Source: Vitis vinifera (lineage: Eukaryota > Streptophyta > Magnoliopsida > Vitales > Vitaceae). Taken from it: a stretch of DNA of 64,000 nt. The notes beneath the pieces were generated by a model that worked only from the letters and a program-made list of their open reading frames with translations, was not told where the DNA came from and did no database searches. The stretch lies in contig NC_081819.1 in assembly GCF_030704535.1 (NCBI RefSeq), forward strand, positions 13,176,001 to 13,240,000, read 5' to 3'. This document shows, piece after piece, positions 35,044 to 45,350 of the stretch. The translations under genes were made by a program, and so were the position numbers. The first letter of the stretch is position 1; each line of letters starts with the position of its first letter.

Positions 35044-35317
35044 CCAATTTCACCGCTTGATAAGTGATTTGTAAAAATAATTCAACTTTTTTTATTTTTT
35101 ATAAGCACATAAGAAAATAAAATTTGTTGGCCCACAAATATTTTTATATTTTGCTCTTATGGTTAAAATCAACCACACGTTTCCTACATACTCATTGTAC
35201 TTAAATTTGGTGAGCAATCATTGTATAAAAGAAAATTTTATAAATACAAGAGACATATCACATATGTAGAGATATTGCATTAAAAAATAGGATAAAACAA
35301 AATTATTGTACCAAAAG

Positions 35318-35592
35318 AAAGACTTATTATAATGATAGAAGAGCCTTTCCATTTGAAAAAAATAAAATTATTGTACTGATTTTCTTTTTGATTAAAAAAT
35401 AGAAACTTATTGTACTAATTTCCCATCTCAAGTGTGATCCATCCTCCTCCACAAAAGAAAGACTTATTATAATGATAGAGAGAGCCTTTCCATTAGAAAA
35501 AAAATAAAATTATTGTACTGATATTCTTTTTTATTAAAAAATACAAACTTATTGTACTAATTTCCCATCTCAAGAGTGATCCATCCTCCTCC
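35318..35592. repeat. Tandem duplication, period ~140 bp
   Basis: Two copies of a block beginning AAAGAAAGACTTATTATAAT and ending GTGATCCATCCTCCTCCA lie head-to-tail with a handful of differences. Confidence 0.85.
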
Positions 35593-35690
35593 ATAAATAT
35601 ATAAAATTTTAATTTTAAATTAAAATTTTATAATATGAAAAAGAGACTATATTCAAATTTTGTATCTTAGTCGTGTTGTTCACACACTCG

Positions 35691-36020
35691 TACTTTGTTC
35701 ATATTTTTTTGGATTTTAATTATATTTTTATATTAATTCAGATCATATTTTTCATATTTTTATTTCCATTTTAACTTTCTTGATTACACCTTTATTTTAG
35801 AGTTTTGAGCAAAAATAATTTATTTAAAAAAAAGAATTCCATGAAGTAAATCGTGTACTCTATTCATATTTTTTGTATTTTAATTATATTTTTATATGAA
35901 TTTAGATAACATTTTTCATATTTTTATTTGCATCATTAACTTCTTGATTACACCCTTATTTTAGAATTTTGAGAAAAAATAATTTATTTGAAAAAAATAA
36001 TTTCATGAAGTAAATCCTCA
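35691..36020. repeat. Tandem duplication, period ~166 bp
   Basis: Two copies beginning TACTTTGTTCATATTTT and TACTCTATTCATATTTT, each ending near CATGAAGTAAATC. They are moderately diverged. Confidence 0.8.
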
Positions 36021-36249
36021 ACCAAAATAATTCTCAAATGGGTAAATCTCAATCATTTGGATATCCTTTTTAATTTTTTTTAAATCACAAAATCGCAATT
36101 AGTAACTTTAATTTTGAATTTTTTTAATTATAAAATAATAGTTGATCACTGTGGTTTTAAATTTATTTTAAAACTATAGTTACTAATTATGATTTTGTGG
36201 ATATTACGTGATGAGAAGTATTAATTTGATAATTATTTTTAGAGGAAAT

Positions 36250-36955
36250 TTAGGACCTGTTTGGTAATTGTTTTTAAAAATAATTCTGAAAAATAGTTTT
36301 TGAAAACAATTTTTGAAAACCGTTTTCTGATTTTTGTAGCACAAAAGTATGTTAAGAAGCCTAAAATGTTTATATTTTTAAATATATTTTAAAAATGATT
36401 TCTATATCTAATATTTTATTTTTAATTATTCCACATATTTTTATAATTATTTCTTAAATCAACCCTTATAAAATAAGTGAAAATAATACAAAACTAAAAG
36501 ATGTTATCTGAAAATAGAAAATAATTTTTTATTATCAAATGTGTTTTTTATTTTAGAGAATAGAAAACTGTTCTAAAAAACCAATTTTCAAACAAGCCCT
36601 TAAACCCTGTTTGAAACTGTTCTCGAATGTTTTGTAAAATAAAAATCTGTTTGAGAATTTGAAATATTTTAAACCTATTTTTAATATTTTTAAAACATAA
36701 TTTAAATAATTTATATATTCAGTGTTTTATTTTTAATAATTCTACATATTTGTTTAATTGTTTGTAAAAATAATCCTTATAAAATTAGTGAAAACAACTA
36801 AAAAATATTTTTTGAAAGCACCTTATTTTTTGTTATTAAGAACAAAAAATATAAAATAGTTTTTTGGTTATCAAAAGTATTTTTCTATTTTTTATTTATT
36901 TTAGAAAACAAAAAATTGTTGTAAAAAACAACTGTCAAATAAGATTTAGAATGAG
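36250..36955. repeat. Two adjacent hAT-like MITEs
   Basis: First element about 36250-36600 (ends GACCTGTTTGGTAATTG and CAATTTTCAAACAAGCCC). Second about 36603-36950 (CCCTGTTTGAAACTGTT and AACTGTCAAATAAG). Both carry 'aatattttatttttaatt' and 'ccttataaaat' internal blocks in the same order, so they are related copies side by side. Confidence 0.55.
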
Positions 36956-37067
36956 TTTGGTAGTAATTTTATAAAGTATTTTTAACATTTGTAACACTTG
37001 AAAATTTTCATCATTCAAGTATTAAAAATATTAGAAATACTTCCTATAATTATTACCAAACACACTC
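36953..37067. repeat. 115-bp foldback MITE
   Basis: GAGTTTGGTAGTAATT at the left against AATTATTACCAAACACACTC at the right. The interior folds back around CACTTGAAAATTTTCATCAT. It is a very small member of the local hAT-like family. Confidence 0.6.
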
Positions 37068-37961
37068 TTATTTTGTGAGATTTTTTGGGATAAATTATTT
37101 TTAATCAAAACTCCTTATTCTACACCCATGTACATGAATAATTCTACATATTTTTAGGTCACTATTTAAAAGCATTTGTACGCACCCACTGGGCCAAAAA
37201 TGGTTATGGTTGAGGCTTCAACTGTCTACATTGAGGGAGGGTGCCCTACGTAATCCAAGAAGTGTTGGTTCACAATATCATATTCTACTCTTTGATGACA
37301 CTAGCTTCTTTGACGTTATGATATATTAATACTATATTCATCCACCTAAAACTGAAAATGCTCATTTTCATCCTATAAGCAATCCTTTTTCTGGGAGCTC
37401 CTACCTCATACTTCTCACGTTTTCAGAATTTACATACGATTCTTTCAAAATTTTGGATGAATTTATTTGAATTTTAATTTCAAGTTGGTGTTATTTTTGT
37501 GAATTTTAGAGTTTGTTTGATAGTATGATTTAAAAACAGTTTTTTATTTTTAAAAATAGAAAATTATTTTTTAAAATTTTTAATATTATCCGATCGCTGT
37601 TTTTTGGAAATAATTTTTAAAAATAAAGTTAAATAGAGAATAATTTTTAGAAAACAAATAGGAGTTGTTTAAATCTGTTTTTAAAAACTAAAAGAAAACA
37701 TAAACCTGTTTTGTCATATTTTCTGAAACTTGTTTTTAAAAACCGTTTTTAATAGTTTTTAAACATACCCTTAATTGCTAATATTTTCAAATTGATTTCC
37801 TTTTTTATTTTTATTCATAACATTTCTTTTCCTTTTTTTTTCCAAAGCTCATTGATCTCCTTTAAAGGTTCCCTTTTTACCTTAAAAACATACAAGATAA
37901 AGAATTCAATTTTCAAACAAGATATCATAAAAAATGGTGTACATGATAGTATTTAATTAAC

Positions 37962-38400
37962 GGGGTGTTTGCTAAACCAACTTAATAACTTAAAGTGATT
38001 TAATAACTTAATTTAAGTTATTAGATAAATTAAGTATATTTGATAAAATAACTTAATGGTATAACATGAGGTAAAAAACAACTCTAAGTAATAAGTAAAA
38101 ACAATTAACTTATTTATAAGTCTATATGAATTTAAGTCTAGTTACTTTCATGATCTTCATTGCTATTTTATGATCTTTATTATTACTTGACTTTCTTTAC
38201 CCTTATTATGGTTTATTGGAATAAATATGTCAATTTAATGATTTAAAATAAGTTTTACGCTAATTTTATCAAACAACCTTAATACTTAAAGTAAGAATTA
38301 AGTAATAAATTTTAAGTTAGTAACTTAAATATAATTTAATTTAAAATCAACTTAAGTCATTAAATAATAAGTATTAAGTTTTGTCAAGCATATACTAAGT
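37962..38400. repeat. MITE of the 'GGTGTTTG-TAAACCAA' family
   Basis: Starts GGGGTGTTTGCTAAACCAAC and ends about TTGTCAAGCATATACT. The copy-2 equivalent is 47637-48060, so it inserted before the segmental duplication. Confidence 0.55.
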
Positions 38401-39240
38401 TTCAAGTAAAAATTAACATCAAAAGAAATGATTTAAACATTCCTAATTAGACATTAACCTAACTATATAAACATTGAAGCTTATAAAAAAAGAAAAGAAA
38501 AGTAAATATCATGTTATTAACTTAAGGAAAAATTCTAATTCCATCGATATAATAAGGATTTAAGAGCAGTAGTTGTAATCTTCTTCAACAATAGTGAAAG
38601 TTCTTTTTTTCCTTTGTCTTTGTCTGTAGATATATGTAATACAGGTTTTAGGCTGAATCATGTAAATCGATGTGTTAGAAAAACACCCATGAAAGGCAAC
38701 TCCATAATGTCTTAACCCTTCTGTTTAAATTTCATTTTCATTCAAATTTAGCTATCTGGAACATCTTCTGTGCTTTAAAAATCATTGGCTGATTCTGAAG
38801 GAATTGATCCGGATTTATGATCTGACCATTATATTAAGGAAAACAATATATCCATTCCTAACAAAATATAATTAGGAGTCGGAGAACCAAAGAATAGCTG
38901 TAGAGAAAAATCAGTAGATTATAATGTAAGTATATTATTTATGTGTTTGAGTTGCTAGCTGTATAACATGGTCATTGCTTTCTCTTCATCTCTCTCTAAA
39001 AGCAACTCAATGAATAAATACTAAATCAGTAGAAGCATGAAAAAACTGTTTTTATGCCATCTAAAACTGCCTTATCATTATAGCTATGGTAGCCTTTATT
39101 CCTTGGATTCTACTATGATGATTTAGTACTCTGCGTCCCATGCCATCTGGATATTTTTTCACCTGGACCTTTAATTAGCATTTCAATTCTTCCGCTTTTG
39201 GGGATTGAACTAATAGAATAGAACTTGAAGAGATTGAAAG

Positions 39241-39694
39241 TGTAACGACTCTCTCCCAACTATGTAGATATTATTTGCTCAAAACTTAAAGAGACCTTCA
39301 AGACTTTAAAACACATCTATATAATTAAAAAAAATTCATATTCATGTAGTGTAACTTTCTTCTTTATCCGATGTGGGGCATCACAAACACTATTCCAAGA
39401 GACCTTCAAGACTTTAAAACACATCTATATAATTAAAAAAAGTTCATATTTATATAGTGTAACTTTCTCCTTTATCCGATGTGGGGCATCACAAACACCC
39501 TCCCATGCAGACACAACGACGGTTGTGGTCGGATTTGACTTTGATATTATTTATAACGACTCACTCTCAACTGTGTAGATATTGTTTGCTTTGAGCTTAA
39601 AGAGATCCTCATGATTTTAAAATGCGTCTACATAATTAAGAGTTTATACTTATATAACGTTAGAAACTTTCTCCTCTATCCAATGTGGATGTCA
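39241..39694 (+). repeat. Cassandra-like TRIM LTRs, partial tandem array
   Basis: 39241-39385 runs TGTAACGACTCTC to GGGGCATCACA, an LTR-like unit with TG...CA ends. A partial repeat (about 39398-39498) follows, then a more diverged unit (39553-39694, AACGACTCACTCTC to GTGGATGTCAT). All share 'gtagatatt', 'gactttaaaac' and 'tatccgatgtggg' blocks, the signature of Cassandra-type TRIMs as I remember it. It lies in the 1.2 kb absent from copy 2. Confidence 0.55.
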
Positions 39695-40053
39695 TAGAAT
39701 GTATCCAAGTACCCTCGGCATCTCAAAGGAAGCGAGCCATTGGCTCTTCTGCATTCTTTAGTTCTAGAAAATATTTGTTTGAGGCCCGGGGCTCATGGTT
39801 AAGACTTTGGGATTATGCATTTGATGATACTTGATCACAAATCAGGGTATGCCATTTTGATATATCTAAATGCACATCATACACTCCCTAAAATCTTATA
39901 TATTATATTGTTCTGTACATAGCCCTAAAATCTTGGTTTCTGAACATGGAAAGAAAATACAAATTGAATTTCCTTCCCCTCCCCTCCCTCGGCCAATTAG
40001 GAATATGGGAAACCAATTCTATCTGGTTTTGACTCAATTATGCTTCTGAACAG

Positions 40054-40153
40054 GCTACTGCTATCAGTCACACAATGGTCCAGAAGCGCTTCCTTATTTG
40101 TGGTTTGGGAAATTTCCTGACACCAGACCAGTCGCAGGAGTTACTCAAAAGAG
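40054..40153 (+). other. Exon-like 100-bp segment, unidentified
   Basis: A less AT-rich 100-bp stretch has a plausible acceptor (TTCTGAACAG) before it and a good donor (GTAAGC) after it. Two plus-strand frames are fully open, reading either MVQKRFLICGLGNFLTPDQS or ALPYLWFGKFPDTRPVAG. I cannot assign either to a family. It could be an orphan exon left by gene capture or rearrangement. It lies in the part of copy 1 missing from copy 2. Confidence 0.35.
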
Positions 40154-40520
40154 GTAAGCTGGAGTTTAACTCCCTCACCTTTTCTTGCCAATTCAGTTGT
40201 ATATAAGTTCAAGTTCGATGATAAGTTTTTATTAGCTATTTGCATTTAAGGAACTGCTATACAATAATATTTAGAATGCCTGTGGCTTGAGTTATTAATT
40301 TTCTTTAATGCTTTTGATTTAATCTATTGCTAAACAACAGTTTACATGAACCATGCCCATACACAACAGAGAAAAGAAAGATTCAGTAGTACTTTAGACT
40401 TAAGAATGGAAGAATGAAAGAACAAAATATAACAAGGTTAAAATTATATGGCCTACTCACATTTCACCATCAAAATATTGTTTTACGTTCACTGTATAAC
40501 AATAGAATCTCTTCCTATAC

Positions 40521-41417
40521 CTACCAAAAGTTAGAATCTGTTCCTAAATCTGTAGACATCATAGGGTATTGCATAAATGTTGGCATATGCTGCATTGGAA
40601 TTCTAACATCAACCATGAACACCATATTCTTGGATACCCCCATCTGATGTGTTGGAGTTCTAGGATCAGGGTTCAACACCATGTTCTTGGACACTCCAAG
40701 AGCTGGATGCAAGTGAATTGGGTCGTGATATTGAACATTATTATATTGGATGTCGCTGCTGGATGCCCTCCCAGCTCCAAATTCTGCATATTGATGATTC
40801 TCCACCTTCATCATCCCCATCTGGTTCATCATAAAACCCAAATCAGATTCCACCACTCCGGTGCCTTGACAATCCATGGGCACTTTGATATTAAATGGCT
40901 TCTCTGCGGACAAGCCCTGCATATTAGAGCAACCCACAGTAGTCTCACTCATCAGCCTCGCTTTTCCCTTCTTTGAATCAATCATATTCTGCACAGCTTC
41001 ATGCTTCTTATCCAATTTATCAATAATTTGCATAAGTTGTTCATAGGAAAACTCATCCACTCCGGTCTTGGTTTTGACATTTTTTTCCTGCAGCTCTCGG
41101 AGCTCAAGGTCAGTCTTCTTCTTGGTTTGGAGAACATCGGATAAATCCAGTGTCCTCTTTCCGTGGTCTTTCTTCCTCTCCTTCCTATAGTTTTCAATTA
41201 TACCTTCAACTTCATTGCGATTTTCTGGCCAAATGTCAGGCTGAGAAGACTCGGTGCCATGGGCATTAGGACCATATAGGATCATGCATGCGTTAACATC
41301 ACACAGAGTTGACAATTCGTGGATCTTCTTCTTTAGACCCTTTTGTCTATTTCGGAAAATTCTGTACCGAGATTTTTCATTAACGACCAACTCCATTTTT
41401 ACCTTGTGACCAACCAT
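40521..41417 (-). CDS. AGL80-like type I (M-gamma) MADS-box protein, copy 1
   Basis: 298 residues from the ATG at 41417. Residues 1 to about 60 form the MADS domain (KVKMELVVNEKSRYRIF, KKKIHELSTLCDVNACMILY), with the M-gamma 'KHELSTLC' style of AGL80/PHERES relatives, DNA-binding factors of the central cell and endosperm. WPENRNEVEGIIENYRK follows, then a charged coiled-coil-like region (about 90-160; LDKKHEAVQNMIDS). The C-terminal part is Met/Gln/Pro-rich with a 19-residue tandem repeat starting GVSKNMV. An in-frame ATG 13 codons upstream would add a hydrophobic leader; I reject it because that stretch looks like the end of a 5'-leader intron (donor CAG/GTACTTT near 41621, acceptor near 41422). 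Stop TAG at 40521-40523. Neighbouring DNA is a segmental duplication with a damaged second copy. Confidence 0.88.
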   Translation of the reverse strand: MVGHKVKMELVVNEKSRYRIFRNRQKGLKKKIHELSTLCDVNACMILYGPNAHGTESSQPDIWPENRNEVEGIIENYRKERKKDHGKRTLDLSDVLQTKKKTDLELRELQEKNVKTKTGVDEFSYEQLMQIIDKLDKKHEAVQNMIDSKKGKARLMSETTVGCSNMQGLSAEKPFNIKVPMDCQGTGVVESDLGFMMNQMGMMKVENHQYAEFGAGRASSSDIQYNNVQYHDPIHLHPALGVSKNMVLNPDPRTPTHQMGVSKNMVFMVDVRIPMQHMPTFMQYPMMSTDLGTDSNFW

Positions 41418-41675
41418 ATTCTTTTCAAAGAGGAAAAGAAAAAGAAGAAGAAACAATCAAAATTCAATTAGTCGTGGATTCTTCTTTTCTTTTCTTTCCC
41501 TTTTCCTTTTTTCTAAAAAAAAAAAATGATAAGGTAAATAACCGGAAGAGAAAATATCCTGAGGAGAAAAAGAAAAAGAGGGAGATGAAGAAAAAAGCTG
41601 AAGGAAAGGAAAGGAAAGTACCTGGGAATTCTTGAGACTCTCTGATGTCAATGGAAACAAGACACTTTCACTGTG

Positions 41676-41685
41676 CTATTTATAG
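41676..41685 (-). promoter_or_regulatory. TATA box of AGL-like copy 1
   Basis: On the minus strand CTATAAATAG lies about 260 bp upstream of the ATG. The distance is explained by a leader containing a probable intron (about 41422-41621). The equivalent in copy 2 is TCCATAAATAG. Confidence 0.6.
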
Positions 41686-42059
41686 AATCGACTAAAAAAA
41701 TTTCCTGATTATGAATTTGGAAACCTTTTATTACCGTTATATAAATCAAATAAAAACGTTAATATATTCTTTTTTTTTTTCCTTTTTTTTCCTCTTTAAT
41801 AGTCAATAATTAGTAATTTTCATGTTAGGAAAGAAATATTTTTTAATATGTAGAAATAGTTGCTAAAAATATTTTATGAATGTATAGTTACTAAAGTCAA
41901 ACAAAATAATTGAATTAGAATTTTTTTTAAAAACCCATCCTATTACAAAGCAAGTAATGTGCAATTTTTTTTGAATTGTAGATCTCATAATTACCAATTA
42001 CTAATAGTCATTTGAAGAAAATAATTTTTTTTAATTGTACATTTAGCTATGTTAAGCTT

Positions 42060-42422
42060 TAGATTAAGTTTATCATAATTAGAGATTAAGTTTATCAGCT
42101 CATGGCAGTGTTCTACAAAGTATGTTGTTGCAGCTCCATGTGTTCGTCGAACTATTTGGTTATGGAACCTTGTAAAAGCAAGCATATAGATGTGAGGTAT
42201 CATATCGTGAAGTTGCAAAGGATGAAACAATTAATCTAATTTACAGTAGGAGTGAAGACCAAGTTGCTGATATATTCACCAAGTCCCTCAAGTTGGTGTC
42301 GTTTCTGAAGCTTAGAAAGATGCTTGGTATGTGCACTTTGGAAGACCTTGTTTGAGGGAGGATGTTTTGTAGCTTGTATACATTAAACTGAGTGTTAGCA
42401 AATATCAATTTAAGGGAGGGAT
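42060..42422 (+). pseudogene. Ty1/copia RNase H 3' remnant with polypurine tract
   Basis: The plus strand reads SYREVAKDETINLIYSRSED then QVADIFTKSLKLVSFLKLRK and LGMCTLEDLV, the C-terminal end of a copia polyprotein (RNase H region, 'EDQVADIFTK'). It is preceded by frameshifted traces and followed by a polypurine tract AAGGGAGGGA at the LTR edge. The rest of the element is absent. The copy-2 equivalent is about 62230-62566. Confidence 0.8.
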
Positions 42423-42725
42423 TGTTGAAAGAGTCAATGTTACTGTTGTGAGTCTATTGAGTTGTGTTAGTCTCGAGGTTATTTTGTTTGGTTTGCTGCA
42501 GGATGTGGTTGAGTTTGCCTAGTCCATATGAGTTGGTTTTTACATGGTTCATGGTCTTAGCTAGTAGTTAAAAGTAGTGGACTAGTGGTCTTTATTTTCT
42601 TAGCAATTTCTCGTTGATGTGTTGCCTATTTAAAAGGCTTTTTGGTTAACAACATCATCAAAAATCCTTTTCTTTTTTACTTTTCACGGTTTGTCCTTGT
42701 CCAAGATTTTTCCTTAGTTTGTGAC
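42423..42725 (+). mobile_element. Copia-type LTR (plus strand)
   Basis: Begins TGTTGAAAGAGTC directly after the polypurine tract, has a TATA-like TATTTAAAAGG near 42628 and may end at TTTGTGACA (42725). The right end is inferred from the usual TG...CA rule. Copy 2 carries the same LTR at 62567-62869. Confidence 0.6.
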
Positions 42726-42829
42726 ATTCTCGTCAAAATAAGGAATTTTGATTAAGATGAGTTGTTTGATCACAAAAATATACCTTTTAGGTTCTTTTTA
42801 AAGCTTATATTTAATGTGGTCTTTGTAGT

Positions 42830-43130
42830 CACGTGAGTACCACATCATTGTTTCATAAAAATGAAGTCTTGGTAACTAAGACTTCATTTTTTAACTGAAA
42901 CCTCAATTGATAATTACGACTTTATTTTTGAATTGACATATTTGAATTGAAGTCTTAATTATCCGTTGAAACTTCATTTTTTTAATTGAAGTTTTAATTT
43001 AAATTTATTTTTATTTATTTTAATAATATTACTCCTTTGTAGTAATAAAATGACCATTTTAAATATAAGTTTATGGTTATTTATTTATTTTCGTAAAAGG
43101 GCTGGCCCAAAACCCCAAAATAAGAGCAGT
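42830..43130. repeat. Foldback-family fragment with 'GAAGTCTTAATT' units
   Basis: Units such as GAAGTCTTGGTAACTAAGAC, AACCTCAATTGATAATTACG and GAAGTCTTAATTATCC alternate in both orientations, like the inside of the element at 46260-46996. It is preceded by GTCACGTGAGTACCAC, matching that element's arm. Copy 2 has it at about 62974-63274. Confidence 0.5.
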
Positions 43131-43175
43131 AATTGCATACTTCGGCTTTATAGCAATGAAATTGACGGATATTGT

Positions 43176-43408
43176 AGTTAAAATATGAGAAGAAGACTCC
43201 AATACTATTTTTTCTATTTCTCATTGGGCATAAATAGCCATTGTACAAGGTTTTAGATCCTATAGTTTAGGACTGATTGACTAATTATAAGGAAACTATA
43301 GCTGTTGTGTAAGGAATTCTAGTCTATCTGTACAGCTAGCAGTGGAGACAAATTAGGACGTGAATGTTGGAGAGCCAACTTGGAGACAATTACTCTTGAT
43401 TGTCAACA
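43176..43408 (-). mobile_element. Solo copia LTR with 5-bp target-site duplication
   Basis: 233 bp, minus-strand start TGTTGACAATCAAGAG, with TATA-like GGCTATTTATGCCC. Flanked by ATTGT on both sides (43171-43175, 43409-43413), the duplication expected of a copia insertion. No internal region is attached, so it is a product of LTR-LTR recombination. The same LTR at 63320-63552 is followed by copia pol sequence. Its plus-strand left end is AGTTAA rather than the canonical TG. Confidence 0.8.
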
Positions 43409-43856
43409 ATTGTTGCGTCTTTGAGAAAACTTTTGTGCTGGTCTGACTTGTGAAGGTCGCTTTTTTTTTTTTTTTTGTCTTGTTTTCCTTTGATCTAGTG
43501 CAATATCAGGTTTGGATATCCACTGTAAAACACCACCATAACTCAACTGCCAGAGGTGAAGCAATATATATCTATGTGAATTAACTAGACATTAAATTAT
43601 ACAAAAGAAAATGAAGAAGTTCGAAGTGAAGCTTTTTAGATGCAACAGCGGGTAGGGAGTTATCTGAGGCCATGGTTTGAAGTTGGGTTAAAGCCCAAAG
43701 GGTCTTAGAGAAGAGTTCAATTGGAATTGCGATTGGGGCGTCAGTCAAAGCCGACGTCGTGCTTGTCCCACACGTTGAATTCACTGGTTAATTTATGGTT
43801 GGCCACAGAAGTGGGGTTGGTTCAGATAGCCTTCTTCCCCATCTCTCTGTCAAAGT

Positions 43857-45138
43857 ATGCATATGGAAATGGAGAAGAGTTTCAACAGTCCTGTCTGCTT
43901 TGTATTTGGGTGGTGGTGGTGCAGGTTGGTACTCCTCTTCTGGGTCTGGATATCAGCAGCTCAGGCCCAACAATCCTACGTCAACGACAGCCAGTTTAAC
44001 TGTGAAAACCACTTCAAGGAGACGGATGGATTCCAGTGCAACGGCCCCAGATCATGCCTTTCCTACCTCACCTTCTGATCTGCCCCTCCCTATGACTCCC
44101 CACGCTCCATATCCTCTCTCTTGAACTCTGACCCAGCTCAGATCGCCTGTATTAACCAAGTATCCGTTGATGACAAAATCCCCCCTGCACAGATCCCTCA
44201 TTGTCCCAGTCAATTGTTCCTGTTCAGGTGACTTCTATCAGTACAACGCCTCCTACACCGTCAATGCTTCCGACACTTACTTCTCCATCGCCAACAACAT
44301 CTGCCAGGGCCTCACCAACTGCCAGGCCCTCAAGGCTCAGAACCCCTCTCATAATAGTAGTGGGTATTTGTCGGAGGATATGGATCTGCTGATTCCGCTT
44401 AGGTGCACCTGCCCCGTCGACGTTCTAATCAGCTCCGGATACAACTACTTGCTCTCTTATATCATCAATATGGGCGAGAACATCTCTTCCATCGCCCAAA
44501 CCTTCCATGGGGAGAAATGGACCATATATGCTGATATAAAAAAAGGTTGGATACAATGGAGAAAAGAAACACTCTCAAACACTCACTTTGATACAATAAA
44601 ACTCTCAAAGTTACAAAATAAGAAGAAGAAGAAGAAGAACACATGAAAGACTCAAACAAGTTCTTGGAACTTTGTCCAAAGACTCTATTTCCTCCCACCT
44701 CTAGAAATCTTTAGGGAACTTAATGGAAATAGTCTTGGGATTGATCAAGTCTTTTCACTTTTCTGCATAAGATTTCAAAAAGAAGAAAAGTCATATAAAG
44801 CACTCTTAGGGTTGAAAAAAGGTTACAAGGATGAGAAAAACCCATTGTCTTCCTCAATCTCTTCATTTTTGTAACATTCAAAAATTAAATCATATGTTTA
44901 ATTCACACATTAAATATGATTTAATCTCAAATGTGTAATTCTCGTACACTTAACCTCTTAAGTTTATAAAGTTACAAAGATGAGAAGACTCATTGTTTTC
45001 CTCAACCTTTCAAGTTTTGTAACATTTCAAAACTTAATCATGTGTTTAATTCACACATTAAAAGTGTAACCCTTCTTACACTTTATTTTCAAAAGTTATT
45101 TGTCATAAGTGTAACTCTTCTTACACTTTATTTTTAAC

Positions 45139-45169
<31 letters not shown>

Positions 45170-45350
45170 TTATTTATTTATTTATTTATTTATTTATATA
45201 AATATAACATATGCTGCCAACGACTTGCCTTACTCGGACGAACAGATTTTCTCCTCCACCGCCCTTCTTATCCCACTTAAGGATCCTCCCACCGCTTTCC
45301 ATACTCGACGGACTTCGAATTGTGTCCCGAATGATGCTATACTATATGAA
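43857..45350 (+). pseudogene. LYK4/LYK5-like LysM receptor pseudogene (5' part)
   Basis: The fragment keeps a signal-peptide-like start (LVLLFWVWISAAQAQ), LysM-ectodomain motifs FQCNGPRSCLSYLTF, IVPVNCSCSGDFYQYNASYT, LTNCQALKAQNP, LIPLRCTCP and YLLSYIINMGENISSIAQTF, then after an insertion NDLPYSDEQIFSSTALLIPL. LYK4/5-type proteins help perceive chitin at the plasma membrane. It is broken: an in-frame TGA at 44076-44078 (probably an old CGA Arg codon), a frameshift near 44188, a 675-bp insertion at 44534-45208, and no transmembrane or kinase region downstream. It cannot encode a working receptor. Confidence 0.88.
44534..45208. mobile_element. 675-bp insertion with 8-bp duplication in the LYK pseudogene
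   Basis: ATATGCTG occurs at 44526-44533 and again at 45209-45216, exactly where the LysM3 reading frame is split. An 8-bp duplication suggests a hAT-type insertion. The interior is non-coding, with repeated 'gtgtaactcttcttacact' and 'taattcacacattaaa' blocks and, at its right end, an (AT)n run then (TTTA)n. No clear terminal inverted repeats, so the class is uncertain. Confidence 0.65.

Larger units (their letters stand above)
37405..43408. repeat. Segmental duplication, copy 1 (compact)
   Basis: A direct repeat of 47106-63552. Similarity starts at CTCATACTTCTCACG and continues through the AGL-like gene and copia remnants to the solo LTR. Relative to copy 2 it lacks the Ty3 and CACTA insertions and has about 1.22 kb (38935-40158) that copy 2 lacks. 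The true right edge may lie beyond the LTR, hidden in copy 2 by the copia element. Confidence 0.93.

Noticed and set aside
40569..40976. Plus-strand open frame of 135 codons opposite the MADS gene (and 57063-57386 in copy 2).
   Set aside because: It is antisense to a well-supported coding region with no motif of its own; its conservation between copies follows from the duplication.
41418..41456. Upstream ATG giving the MADS protein a hydrophobic 13-residue leader.
   Set aside because: The family starts at the MADS domain. The extra stretch is pyrimidine-rich on the minus strand and looks like an intron 3' end, with a donor at about 41621.
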